Shown: positions 9,741 through 19,560, counted from the stretch's first letter. The stretch is 64,000 nucleotides of DNA from Dactylorhiza incarnata (GCA_033032865.1 JAWHQI010000277.1:2946501-3010500), one strand, 5' to 3'. The notes: generated by a model from the sequence alone, not told the origin. Numbers and translations are program-made.

Positions 9741-12700
9741 CGCTTCCCGCCTCCGGGTGTCGGCCGGCCTCCCCGACCAGAAGGCCCGCAACGCGTCGAC
9801 TACAACGACCTCCGCCAACGCGGGCTTTGCTTCCGTTGCCGCCAGCCCTACACCCCGCACCACGTCTGTTCCGTTAAGGAGTTTCATGCCCTTTTCGTGG
9901 ACGGCGAAAGCCCTGACGGGCTCGAGGACCCTCCGTTGGAGGAGGCGCCGCCGGATCCTTTTGCCGGAGAACCAGAGACTGCACCGCTCAACGTCCTGGA
10001 GCTTCCCTTTTACTCAGTGGGGGGCCTCACGGGGCCACGTACGATGAAGCTGTCTGGGGTGCTCCACGACCGACCCATCATTGTGATGATTGACAGTGGG
10101 GCGAGCCACAATTTCATGTCGGCCCCCCTCGCACGCCGCCTGGGGTTACCTGCCGATCCTTCCCCCGACTTTTCCGTCTGTTTAGGGGACGGCCGCCGCC
10201 GCCCCACCTTAGGCCAGTGCTCGGGAGTCACCCTGTCCCTGGGCCCGTGCACGGTCACCGCGGACTTCTACCTCTTCGAGCTGGGGGGCCTTGACGCCAT
10301 CCTGGGGGTCGCGTGGTTGCAAACCCTGGGCGACGTCCGCGTCAACTGGGCGTCTATGACCATGTCCTTTCTCCACCAGGGCCAACCCTGCCGCTTGGTG
10401 GGCGATTCGACGCTCCTCCGCTCGCCCATCTCCTTCCGCGCCATGAACCGCGTCACCGACATCGACTTCTCGGCGTGGTTGTGGACGGTGCAACCCTCAC
10501 CTCCCTCGTCGGCCGACAGCCTTCCGGCCGACATGACGGCGCTTCTTGATGATTTTCCGGCGCTCTTTGAGCCGTTACCCGGCCTTCCCCCCGCGCGGCC
10601 GACCGACCACGCCATCGTACTGCAGCCCGGCGTCGCGGCGGTTTCTGCCCGTCCTTACCGATACGGGCACACGCAGAAGGACGAGATCGAGCGGTTGGTT
10701 CGAAAGATGTTGTTGGGAGGCCTGATTCGGCCCAGTGCGAGCCCCTTCTCCAGCCCGGTGCTTCTTGTCCGCAAGAAGGACGGTAGCTGGCGTTTCTGCG
10801 TGGATTACAGGGAGCTGAACAAGGCGACGGTACCGGACAAGTACCCGATTCCGGTCATTCAGGAGCTGCTGGACGAGTTACACGGCGCCGTGTTTTTCAC
10901 CAAACTCGACCTCCGCGCCGGCTATCACCAGATACGGGTCCGACCGGAAGACGTTCCGAAGACGGCTTTTCGGACGCACGACGGCCACTTCGAGTTTTTG
11001 GTGATGTCGTTCGGGCTCACCAACGCTCCCGCTACTTTCCAGGCTTCCATGAATGACGTCTTCCGCCCGGTCCTGCGTAAGCACGTTTTGGTTTTCTTTG
11101 ATGACATTCTTGTTTTCAGTACTTTCTGGCAGGACCACCTCCACCATGTTCGGGAGACTTTTACTACTCTGCGCCGTCATCACTTTACCCTCAACCGGAA
11201 GAAGTGTACCTTTGGGGCCACGACAGTGAGCTATCTGGGCCACACGATCTCCGCCCAGGGTGTCGCTATGGATGCGGACAAGATTGAGGCCGTGACCCGG
11301 TGGCCGACTCCCACTTCTGTTCGCGAGGTACGGGCTTTTCTCGGCCTGACCGGCTACTACCGGCGCTTTATCCGGGATTACGGGGTGGCGGCCCGCCCTC
11401 TCACTCAGCTGCTGAAGGCCCCAGCCGATGGTCCTTTCTCGTGGCCGCCAGCCGTCATGGCCGCTTTCGCCACCTTGCAGTCCGCCTTGATCCGTGGACC
11501 GGTTTTGGCCATGCCGGATTTTCGACAGCCGTTCATCGTGGAATGCGACGCCTCCGGCTCCGGCGTCGGAGCTGTCCTGATGCAGGCCGGCCGCCCGATA
11601 GCTTATTTTAGCCGCGCCTTCTCGACGGTCGTCCGCAGCCGCTCGGCTTACGAGAACGAGTTGATGGCCTTGGTATTGGCCGTGCAGCATTGGAGGCCGT
11701 ACCTGTTGGGCCGACCCTTCATCGTCCGCACTGATCATCACAGTCTCCGGTATCTGCTGCAGCAGAAGATCGCCACGCCGACACAGCAGTTGTGGGTTGC
11801 CAAGCTTCTGGGATATGATTTTTCGATCGAGTTCCGGTCAGGGAAGACCAACCGCGCGGCGGACGCGCTGTCCCGTCACCCTCAGGCTTCGGAGTTAGCC
11901 GCCATTTCCCGACCGGTTTGGGACGACGCCACCATTTTGCAGCAGGAGGCGGAGGCCGACCCCCACTTACTTGCGATCCGCACGGCCCTGCTCGCCGACC
12001 CCGCGGCACGGCCACCGTACTCGTTGATCGGGGGACGGCTATTTCATCGGGGCCGCCTTGTTCTCTCTGCTTCCTCGACACGCATCCCGCTCCTTCTCGC
12101 AGAGTTTCATTCGACGCCTTCGGGCGGTCACGCCGGCGCATTCCGGACCTACCGGCGGCTGGCCGCCTCCTTGTATTGGCCACACATGCTGCGCCAGGTG
12201 AAGGCCTACGTGGCGGCCTGCCTTCCTTGCCAGAAGGCCAAGTACGAGACACTGTTTCCAAGCGGCCTGCTACAGCCTCTGCCGATTCCCGAGCGTGTCT
12301 GGGAGGACATAGCGATGGACTTTATCACACGGCTGCCACGGTCGAACGGGTTTGACTGCATTCTCGTGGTCGTTGACCGGTTGACGAAGTATAGCCATTT
12401 CATTCCGCTGCGCCACCCCTATACAGCAGCAACCGTGGCCGATAGTTTCATTTCTGAGATCGTCCGCCTTCACGGTTTTCCCCGCTCCATTGTGAGTGAC
12501 CGGGACCCGCTCTTCCTTAGCAGTTTCTGGACGTCCCTTTTCCGTCTTCAGGGCACCCGGCTCCGGATGAGCAGCGCATACCACCCGCAGTCGGACGGGC
12601 AGTCCGAAGTGCTCAACCGCTGTCTGGAGACTTACCTCAGATGCTTCATCGGTGAGAGGCCAGGCTCATGGGCGAAGTGGCTCTGCTGGGCGGAGTATTC

Positions 12701-13586
12701 CTACAACACCTCCTACCACCATTCGGCCAACACCTCGTCGTTCGAAACAGTTTATGGCCGGCCTCCTCCCTCGATCCTACGACATCTTCCAGGCGAATGC
12801 CCCGTGGCCAGCCTGGCCGACCACCTTCATGATCGAGATACCATTTTGGATAGCCTGAAGCACCACCTCCGCCGGGCTCAGGCAAAGATGATCTCTTTTG
12901 CCAACCGGAAGTGCCGGGACCTTTCCTTCCAGGTGGGCGAGCGAGTTTTCATCAAGCTTCACCCCTACCGCCAGCTGACCGTCGCCCGCCGCACCTGCCC
13001 CAAGCTGGCCCCACGTTTTTTTGGTCCCTTTGAGATTATCAGCCGCATCGGTGTCGTGGCCTATCGCCTGCGCCTACCAGACCAGAGCCGGATCCATCCG
13101 GTTTTCCACGTTTCTCAGCTCCGCCGAGTCATCAGCGACCACCCTGTTACCGATCACATTCCAGCGGACATCGAGCACTCCGACTCCCCACCGCTGTACC
13201 CGGCCTCGATCGTGGATCGGCGCCATCATACCCCAGGGGATCCTCTTCCAGACGAGATTCGAGTCGCATGGCGCGACCGACCACTCAGCTCCGCAACTTG
13301 GCTTCTGCGGGACGACTTCCGGCGCCAGTTTCCGGATTATTGCCTTGAGGACAAGGCAAATTTTCCAGACGGAGGTATTGTTACCGACTTACGGGAGGCG
13401 GATCCACCATGGCGGGTGTACGCACGGCGAGCTCGTGGGGCGGGAGACACAGGAGCAGCACGGGAGCCGGTATCGCCAGGCGACAACACCGGCGACAGCG
13501 AGATAGCCGACAGCATGGGGCTACCGCCCGGCGACAGCGGGCGCGACAGCGGGACCGGCGCTGGCTTGGGCGAAGAGCAGGTTTAG
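9741..13586 (+). CDS. Zinc knuckle and pol of the Reina-like chromovirus
   Basis: An open frame of about 1,281 codons directly after the gag TAG and in its frame. In order: a gypsy zinc knuckle of CX2CX7HXC form near 9830; aspartic protease with IDSGASHNF near 10090; RT with LDLRAGYHQ near 10910 and catalytic FFDD near 11096; RNase H with CDASGSG near 11545; integrase zinc finger near 12110-12235; D,D,E core near 12320, 12498 and 12605; GPFEI near 13025; chromodomain near 13200-13350. The last ~69 codons lie inside the 3' LTR and form a Gly/Asp/Ser/Arg-rich tail. All catalytic residues I looked for are present. An ATG-less start implies stop readthrough, or a gag-pol fusion before the TAG arose. 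Confidence 0.92.
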   Translation, partial: RFPPPGVGRPPRPEGPQRVDYNDLRQRGLCFRCRQPYTPHHVCSVKEFHALFVDGESPDGLEDPPLEEAPPDPFAGEPETAPLNVLELPFYSVGGLTGPRTMKLSGVLHDRPIIVMIDSGASHNFMSAPLARRLGLPADPSPDFSVCLGDGRRRPTLGQCSGVTLSLGPCTVTADFYLFELGGLDAILGVAWLQTLGDVRVNWASMTMSFLHQGQPCRLVGDSTLLRSPISFRAMNRVTDIDFSAWLWTVQPSPPSSADSLPADMTALLDDFPALFEPLPGLPPARPTDHAIVLQPGVAAVSARPYRYGHTQKDEIERLVRKMLLGGLIRPSASPFSSPVLLVRKKDGSWRFCVDYRELNKATVPDKYPIPVIQELLDELHGAVFFTKLDLRAGYHQIRVRPEDVPKTAFRTHDGHFEFLVMSFGLTNAPATFQASMNDVFRPVLRKHVLVFFDDILVFSTFWQDHLHHVRETFTTLRRHHFTLNRKKCTFGATTVSYLGHTISAQGVAMDADKIEAVTRWPTPTSVREVRAFLGLTGYYRRFIRDYGVAARPLTQLLKAPADGPFSWPPAVMAAFATLQSALIRGPVLAMPDFRQPFIVECDASGSGVGAVLMQAGRPIAYFSRAFSTVVRSRSAYENELMALVLAVQHWRPYLLGRPFIVRTDHHSLRYLLQQKIATPTQQLWVAKLLGYDFSIEFRSGKTNRAADALSRHPQASELAAISRPVWDDATILQQEAEADPHLLAIRTALLADPAARPPYSLIGGRLFHRGRLVLSASSTRIPLLLAEFHSTPSGGHAGAFRTYRRLAASLYWPHMLRQVKAYVAACLPCQKAKYETLFPSGLLQPLPIPERVWEDIAMDFITRLPRSNGFDCILVVVDRLTKYSHFIPLRHPYTAATVADSFISEIVRLHGFPRSIVSDRDPLFLSSFWTSLFRLQGTRLRMSSAYHPQSDGQSEVLNRCLETYLRCFIGERPGSWAKWLCWAEYSYNTSYHHSANTSSFETVYGRPPPSILRHLPGECPVASLADHLHDRDTILDSLKHHLRRAQAKMISFANRKCRDLSFQVGERVFIKLHPYRQLTVARRTCPKLAPRFFGPFEIISRIGVVAYRLRLPDQSRIHPVFHVSQLRRVISDHPVTDHIPADIEHSDSPPLYPASIVDRRHHTPGDPLPDEIRVAWRDRPLSSATWLLRDDFRRQFPDYCLEDKANFPDGGIVTDLREADPPWRVYARRARGAGDTGAAREPVSPGDNTGDSEIADSMGLPPGDSGRDSGTGAGLGEEQV

Positions 13587-13799
13587 GCGTTTTATTATGT
13601 TGAGCATGGGTATTTTGGGTATTGTAATGTGGGAGGCCTCATAGTATAAGAGGTCCTCCTAATGACCTAATGTATTATCTTTGATCAAGCAATTTATGTG
13701 GGGGCTGATCCCTCTTCTTCCTCTTCCCAACCCTAACTTCTTCTCTCAATCTCCTCCCCCCTCTTCCTCTCTTGCTCTTCGGAACCCGTAGTGGTATCA
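13379..13799 (+). repeat. 3' LTR of the Reina-like chromovirus
   Basis: 421 bases, identical to 8319-8740 except one T missing near 13682. It overlaps the pol frame by 208 bases (13379-13586). No clear polypurine tract is visible just upstream; the sequence there is coding (AGACGGAGGTATTG). Confidence 0.95.
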
Positions 13800-13804
13800 T
13801 GAGA

Positions 13805-14250
13805 TTTCTTATCTAAGGGTTGTCTAGTCGGCATTATCCTAATGTCGGCTATATGACAAGCGACAAAGACTTTGACTGATTTTATATCAAGATCCATTCT
13901 AGTTCCAAGGCTAGGTGAGATTTCTTATCTAAGGGTTGTCTAGTCGACATTATCCTAATGTCGGCTATATGTCAAGTGACAGACTTCGACTGATTTTATA
14001 TCAAGATCCATTCTAGTTCCAAGGCAAGGTGAGAATCTTATCTAAGGGTTGTCTAGTCGACATTATCCTAATGACGACTATATGTCAAGTCGACAAAGAC
14101 TTAGACTGATTTTATATCAAGGTCCATTCTAGTTCCAAGGCAAGGTGAGTCTTCTTATTTAAGAGTTGTCTAGTCGACATTATCCTAATGTCGGCTATAT
14201 GCCTATATGTCAAGTCGACAAAGACTTAGACTGATTTTTCATAAGTTATT
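13805..14250 (+). repeat. Minisatellite inside the solo LTR, right part
   Basis: Continuation of the array broken at 8318. Anchors ATTCTAGTTCCAAGG recur near 13896, 14010 and 14126, about 115 bases apart, with TAGTCGACATTATCCTAATG in each unit. Unit length differs from the ~131 of the left part, so the array has two subtypes. Confidence 0.85.
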
Positions 14251-14265
14251 CTACTTCCAAGACTC

Positions 14266-14357
14266 TTCCAAATCCCCCCCCCCCCCCCGTTCCTACCAAT
14301 AAACATGCATGTTTCCAAATCCCCCCCCCCCCCCGTTCCTACCAATAAACATGCATG
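14266..14357 (+). repeat. Duplicated block with poly-C runs
   Basis: Two near-identical ~47-base units, each TTCCAAAT, then a C run (15 bases at 14274-14288; 14 bases at 14321-14334), then GTTCCTACCAATAAACATGC. Such C runs are error-prone in sequencing, so exact lengths are uncertain. Confidence 0.9.
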
Positions 14358-15797
14358 GAAAAACATGCATGCCACTAAAATTTGATTCACATTGACCAAA
14401 AGAATCATCTTATAGGTAACAATCTATTAAAATGGAATTATTCACAAAACTATTGGAAAAATCATTTCCAAAATTATGGAATTTGGTGAGAGTGTTCATA
14501 ACATCAGCAACCATGCATGTATAAAATTTCATGAGCATCGGATTAATATTTTGAGAAAAACGCACAAAACATTGAGATCCCTAAATTTGAGACACAACAT
14601 TTTCAAATAAGATCTAGGGAGCTACAGTGTACCAAATACTTTATATCACCCCATTCTGGAAGGTCTCCAAAAGGGCTACAACTTTCATATTGAGCCCAAG
14701 GTCCAGATCTGAGTGCAGCATGCCTAAAAATGGGCTTGAACATGGTTGGATAGACGGCATGTGGTAACAGTGGGCTGCATATAGCTGATTTGCACAGATC
14801 TAGAAGCAGATCCGACGATTCCTGGTCATCTCCGTCCTCCAACAGATGGCTGAGATTTGCCCGACCTGGGGCATAGTTTTTGGCCTCCCTACAACAAACT
14901 AAGCACCTCCTTGGCCAGCTAACCCCACCACCACCATCCTCTCGACAAGAGCCAGCGATGGGTGGTGATCCAGCGACTTGGGGTGGACGGAATAGTGTTT
15001 TCCGGCGAGAATTTAAATTTCGAATTCCTCCCCTAATGTCAATGGAATCAAGCTCAATTGAGCCTGTTTCTTATCCTATTTTAATCTAGATGCTAGCACC
15101 AAGGGAGTAGAGCAGAAACACACATGGTTTGGAGCCATTGATCAGGTAGATCTTCTTGGGGGCATGGCGGCGATTGTCTCCGGCGATCCCTCTCCAAACT
15201 GAGCTCCTGAGTTCTTTTTCTCCAGGGGAATGACTGGCTCGACTCCTTGGGCGATGAGAAAGAGTGGCAGAGTTTCAGAATGAGGGAAGGGAAGAGCTGA
15301 ATGGGGAAATCCCGTTATGGGGGTTTTGGCCACTTCCTTGGTGCTTCTCCTAGCTACCAAGTAGCATACTTTTTGCTGGCAGCCGGCTAGGAGTAATGGG
15401 GGGGGGGGCATTTCCCGAGCTCTTGGAAGCATGAGCCAAGCTCCAAGTGGCTTCTTTCTAATCCATCTTTGTCCCCACATGCATGGTCAACATTTCTTCA
15501 TGCATGTTGACCCATATTGACCCCATCAGCTGATGTGGCATCCTAGGGTGAGCCCTCATTTACTGAAATGTCTATAAAAATTGGATTGAGCCCAATGGAA
15601 TTGGGTTGGGGCTTTAGAAATCAAATTTTGGGGCTTATTTGACCATGGTTGACCTTATGTTGACTTTTTGGTCAAAATTGAAGATTTAGGTGGCCCATTC
15701 ATCATGTCCATTAGGGTCTTAGACCTATCACCTAGCCCTAGTCAGCAAAATGTGGCACGTCACACTAGGGAGGTCTAGTTCCAAGTGGGATGTTACA

Positions 15798-16640
15798 GCA
15801 GAACTATTTCAAATTATTATACTCACAAAGTGGTAAATTCAATAAAATCTAGGACTTTTGCAGCCATTGAACAAACTTGAAAAAAATTTAACATGTGTCA
15901 GAGTACTATGATGAGTTCAGTAAGCTAGTTAAGGAGCTAAATTATCTTCCCTCTATGTCTATTGATGTACAGATTATGCAATAACCGCGAGAGAAACTAC
16001 ATATTACGGCTATCCTAGGAGGTCTTAGACGAGTTTGAAACAATTCGATAACAAGTTTTGGGGGTTACGAAGATGACGATTGCTGAGAACTTCTCAAGAG
16101 TCCTTCATGTCTCCAAAGAGATTTTAAAAAGTAGCCATGTTTGGACAGATCACTCTACTTTGACTACTCAAAATATAAATGGTAGTCAAAAGGTAGAGGT
16201 GTTGGTGGTGGAGGCTCAGGAAGGGGGAGAACCAAATGCTATCACTGGGAGGAAGAAGGCCATGTAGTATCCAAGTGTTGGGCGCTTCATAGGAAACCAC
16301 ATACCAGATGAGGAAATGTAGCACTTTATGATACTACTCTTTCTACCAGTGCTGACCATTAGAACTCACACATTATCCATCAATAAAGAAGAGTATACTA
16401 GACTCCTTCAAGGTTAGACTAAGTTTGTTCGCTGACCCTACTGTTACATATGTTCAGTCCGGTAACGTCGTTGCTTGTGTTTCTTCTGCCTCGCATATCT
16501 GGATCATCACCTCTGCCTCTACTCAGACGACAGGTAATCCAAGCATTTGGTCTCAAAATATCTAATGCCACAAGCACATATTTTTCCTCCTAATCTTGTT
16601 GATAATTCCACCACTTATGCTAAAGGTATCAGGACTACTA
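15798..16640 (+). pseudogene. Copia element Y gag-protease remnant
   Basis: Degenerate copia gag with several stops. Recognisable pieces are a LYSQSGKFNK block near 15820, YYDEFSKLVKELNYLP near 15905, a damaged zinc knuckle (CYHW..EGHVVSKCW) near 16245, and KEEYTRLL then protease-upstream residues ending in TTYAKGIRTT near 16635. Coding continuity with 5849-5913 is restored when the solo LTR and one GCGGA/GCAGA copy are removed. The frame ends abruptly at the LTR beginning at 16641. No RT or integrase follows. Confidence 0.75.
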
Positions 16641-17022
16641 TGTCATGGGCATTATTATTTATTTTTTAATATGCATTTATTCTGTTTTAAAAGTCGCGTC
16701 CTTATATGACGTCGTTATTTATGTTGTGTCATTATGTGGTGTCCTTTTTAGTCACATGTCCAAGTCTGTCATTTATTTCCATTAAAAGTCTGTTGTAAGT
16801 CCCATTTAAAGGAAACTAGGGGTCTTGTATGAGTAAGCAATAAAACAGTTTACTTCCCGTCTTTGAATGAAATCTTGGAAGAGCTCTCTCTCTCTCTCTC
16901 GAGCACATCGCGCTTAGGCAGCCGCGGTATTGGCTCTGTAGTATCTCCACCACCATCATCTCCACCACCGCCATCTCCACCTCTGGCCAATCTTCCGACA
17001 ACATCCGAGTAGGCCCATAACA
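16641..17022 (+). repeat. Copia-type LTR (382 bp)
   Basis: Begins TGTCATGGGC and ends GGCCCATAACA, nearly perfect inverted termini. It is followed after three bases by a full tRNA-iMet primer site, so it acts as a 5' LTR of another element (Z), yet it starts directly at the broken protease of element Y. It contains a CTCTCTC run near 16882-16900. Similarity to 5725-5848 suggests the same family as element Y, so the arrangement may come from recombination between two copies. Confidence 0.7.
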
Positions 17023-17025
17023 ACT

Positions 17026-17038
17026 TGGTATCAGAGCC
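17026..17038 (+). promoter_or_regulatory. tRNA-iMet primer-binding site
   Basis: TGGTATCAGAGCC, a perfect match to the complement of the plant initiator-Met tRNA 3' end, three bases after the LTR end at 17022. Confidence 0.9.
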
Positions 17039-17342
17039 ACTCTTTCCTTCCATTGCTCCCCTTTCTCCACTGCGAATAACGTACATGTCCAAGTCCAAGC
17101 CACGGCATCCTTCCATCGGCCAAGCCCTCCTCTCCGACTCCAGACCACTTTGGCGCCATCGGCGCCTCCAAACAGCCAAGCCGCAACTTCTTCCACAGCA
17201 AGCATCAGTGTCTTTCCCGCATAGCAGACCCGATCGACGCCTCTCTGCGATCGACTCTCACTGCCGACAAAGATGTTGACTGGGTGTCGACTTACTTTGG
17301 GATTGACTTTCCCAGTCCAACAGTCGTTCTCATCGACGTCCC
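17039..17342 (+). mobile_element. Leader/gag start of copia Z, truncated
   Basis: A C-rich leader and short open stretches follow the primer site. I cannot assign a clear gag motif. The sequence is cut off where a minus-strand LINE fragment begins at about 17343. Confidence 0.4.
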
Positions 17343-17800
17343 ATGCGTCTTCAGCAAAAGGAAACGGAGGGCATCTCATCCTCTGCAAGCAGAAATGCAC
17401 GCGTCGAAGTCATGTACACAATTCACTGCCCAACACTAAGAACCATAGAGCATCGCTGGTCTAATTGCAGTACGGTAAAACTTGCCTTTGTTCTAATGGT
17501 ACTTTACGATCACATAAGATCTCTGACGCGCCTCTCCACTTCAACCAACCTGCTTGGATTCTATGTATCACATATTTATCAACACCTCCGTCTTTTTGAA
17601 CTATTGATCCAAGATATTTAAAGCACTTATTGCAGGAAATATCTTGATCACCCAACTTAATAACGAAGTCATCCGTTCTTCTTGCACTGCTAAATTTAAG
17701 CTCCATGTACTCCGGCTTTGCCCTGCTCAACCTAAAACCCTTCTTTTCTAAAGTGTCTCGCCAAGATTCAAGTTTTGCGTTTACACCCTCGCGCGTCTAG
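17343..17800 (-). pseudogene. LINE (L1-type) reverse transcriptase fragment
   Basis: Minus-strand remnant of the end of a non-LTR reverse transcriptase. From about 17800 downwards: a LESWRDTLEKKGFRLS block, KPEYMELKF, then CFKYLGSIVQKDGG and HRIQAGWLKWR, ending after a frameshift with FYRTAIRPAMLYG and an in-frame stop near 17412. These blocks are characteristic of plant L1-like elements. No poly-A tail or 5' part is present. The adjacent 17801-18316 is AT-rich with nothing recognisable. Confidence 0.85.
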
Positions 17801-18316
17801 AGAAAAGAGAAAAGGGCTTAAAAGGACATGGAGAACATTAAAAGGAAGAAAATAAATGAACAAATTGCTCATCTTCGCCTATAAATACTCCAATAGGGAG
17901 TATAACTAATATTGAACAAATGGATGAAATGTTTTTTTCATGAGGATTAAGGTGGTCATGAGAAGTAATATAAAATATGCAACTTGTAAAATAGGCACTA
18001 AATTTTAGTATTGTGTGTGATTGGAGTGTCTTTCTTCGCTATTTTTTAAGGAGCATGAATTATATATCATGCAGAACAATAAAGAATATGTTTAAATTAT
18101 GGGGATTGTCTATCCCTTAAGATCCATTCCTAGAATTAGAAATTAGAACACAAACAAATGGTTATTCAAAAAAACATGGATCAAGAATGAGTTGTTAAAA
18201 AAAATCGCATGATATGGATGGATAAAGAAGGTTATGAAAGTAGTTGATTGAGATTTACTAATGCACAAATGAAATCAGATGGAATAGGTAAAATAAGAAA
18301 GGTTATAAAAATTATG

Positions 18317-18840
18317 TTATTTTGGCTCGCATGTACTGATAAGATACATTTGTATGCTCTGGTGTAAGAAAAAAAATTTGTATGCATCATGAAGACGAGT
18401 AAAAGAAATCTCAAATTTTACAGCATAAATGTGTATCCTTATATGTCATGAAAAAGAATGAGAAAGAAGTTCTTCAAAATAATTAGCTTGACCTTAGAAA
18501 GGAACCGTGAAGATCTCCTAGGAGGGATGGGTGCATCACTAACACTTTCCTTAGTTGAAGACATCGTACATCCTAAATATCTCTTCTTCCGATCAGAATG
18601 ATGTCTCACATTATTCAGGATCACCTCATCAAATTCTGGATTGCATGATCTTTTAGAATTTTTATCCACAAAATTTTGAAATTCTGTGCATCTGTATTAA
18701 AAGAAAAAAATCAAGTATATTATGACAGGAAAACTTCATAAAATACAATGATAAAGTTTTGTTTCATGTGTAAGTCAGTCTCACTAATCCCTTTTTACTT
18801 ACTCTGATCTCTCTTTTTCCAGGACTGCGCCGTTTTTGCT
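18317..18840 (-). CDS. Host gene, probable exons 5-7 (C-terminal part)
   Basis: Three candidate exons on the minus strand, none matching a mobile element. Exon 5 is 18803-18840 (38 bp), between a TTTATTGCAG acceptor and a perfect GTAAGT donor. Exon 6 is 18493-18691 (199 bp), with acceptor AATACAG and donor AAG/GTCAAG. Exon 7 is 18317-18358 (42 bp), after a pyrimidine-rich acceptor ending CACCAG, and ends in TAA. Phases fit: 0, 2, 0. The product piece is 92 residues, Lys/Arg/Ser-rich, with FDEVILNNVRHHSDRKKR and PPRRSSRFLSK. It likely completes the gene at 52880-54828, since exon 4 ends and exon 5 starts in phase 0. I do not recognise the family. Exon 7 is the least certain. Alternatively this is a separate gene or pseudogene. 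Confidence 0.5.
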
Positions 18841-18949
18841 CTGCAATAAATTTGCATGAATTAGTTGTTGATCATCAAATGGTTAAGGAACTTAAGCCTT
18901 AGCTTTTCAAATTTATCTCAAAATTCATATATATGTATGTATATATATA

Positions 18950-19158
18950 TCTATACTATATTAAAAGGGAATACATGCATTTGGTTAAACATTCAATATT
19001 CCTTGTTTACCCTTCAGTTTAAAAAAAAATAGGGAGAGAGAGAGTGGAGGGGCCCACGTCTCTTTAAGATTAAAGAAATAGAGAGAGAATGTCGTGAGTA
19101 ACGGGAAAATAGAGAGAAAAAGAGAGGGGGAGAAAGAGAGGGGGAGAAAGACATTAAA
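18950..19158 (+). mobile_element. Helitron-type 5' end, truncated copy
   Basis: Begins TCTATACTATATTAAAAGG after an A, matching the A/TC insertion rule and the 5' terminus common to many plant Helitrons. It runs through a purine-rich GAGAG region and is cut by a second copy at 19159. No Rep/helicase is encoded. Confidence 0.65.
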
Positions 19159-19560
19159 TCTATACTATATTAAAAGGTAAAACATGCCTTTGGTTAAATA
19201 TTCAATACTCTTTTTACCCTTCAGTTTAAAAAAAAAATTAGGGTGAGAAAGAGAGTGGAGGGGCCCGCATCTGTTTAAGATTAAATAAATAAAGAGAGAG
19301 AATGTCGCGAATGACAGGAAAATAAAGGAGAGAGAAAGAGAGGAGGGAGACATTAAATAAAAATATAAATAAAAAGTGGAGGGGCCCGCAATCTATTTAA
19401 GATTAAAGAAAAAGAAATATATAGAGAGAGATTGTCGTGAGTGAGAGGAAGATAGAGGAGAGAGAAAGAGAGGGGGAAAGAAGCATTAAATAAAAATAAA
19501 AATACAAAACACGACAAATAAAAATATAAATAGATGCGGGCGCAGCCCGCCCGAGAGCAT
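19159..19560 (+). mobile_element. Non-autonomous Helitron, second copy
   Basis: Starts with the same TCTATACTATATTAAAAGG after an A. It holds an internal duplication of a block starting GTGGAGGGGCCCGC (near 19255 and 19376). Near 19538-19552 stands the GC hairpin GCGGGCGCAGCCCGC, the kind found just before Helitron 3' ends; a clean CTRR terminus is not obvious, so the 3' limit is approximate. A second small hairpin GGGGCAGAGCCCC lies at 19619-19631. Confidence 0.6.

Larger units (their letters stand above)
8319..13799 (+). mobile_element. Young, nearly intact Ty3/gypsy chromovirus (Reina-like)
   Basis: A complete 5,481 bp element with 422 and 421 bp LTRs that differ only by one T in a T-run. 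It is flanked by a perfect TGAGA duplication (8314-8318 and 13800-13804). Undamaged neighbouring units of the minisatellite show the empty-site sequence. Gag and pol lie in one frame interrupted by a single TAG. Short LTRs, compact size and chromodomain style point to the Reina group, which is my inference. Near-identical LTRs mean very recent insertion. Confidence 0.95.
5914..15797 (+). repeat. Solo LTR (~4.4 kb) split by a younger chromovirus
   Basis: It starts TGTAAGACC at 5914 and ends GATGTTACA at 15797, giving TGTAA/TTACA inverted ends. It is flanked by GCGGA (5909-5913) and GCAGA (15798-15802), a 5-base target duplication with one mismatch. Taking it out with one duplication restores a continuous copia gag reading frame across the junction, strong independent support for both boundaries. 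Without the nested element at 8319-13799 it is about 4.4 kb. No element genes are present inside, so it is a solo LTR or a coding-less (LARD-type) element. The TGTAA...TTACA ends resemble the Tekay-like LTR at 2927-4877. Apart from the listed repeats, 5914-7680 and 14360-15797 hold no gene I can support. Confidence 0.7.

Noticed and set aside
10878..11741. Long minus-strand open frame opposite pol of the chromovirus
   Set aside because: It is the mirror of GC-rich coding sequence with RT and RNase H motifs on the plus strand; the minus frame has no motif of its own.
18232..18414. Separate small ORF on the minus strand
   Set aside because: It is in another frame across the proposed last intron and terminal exon; AT-rich with no motif.
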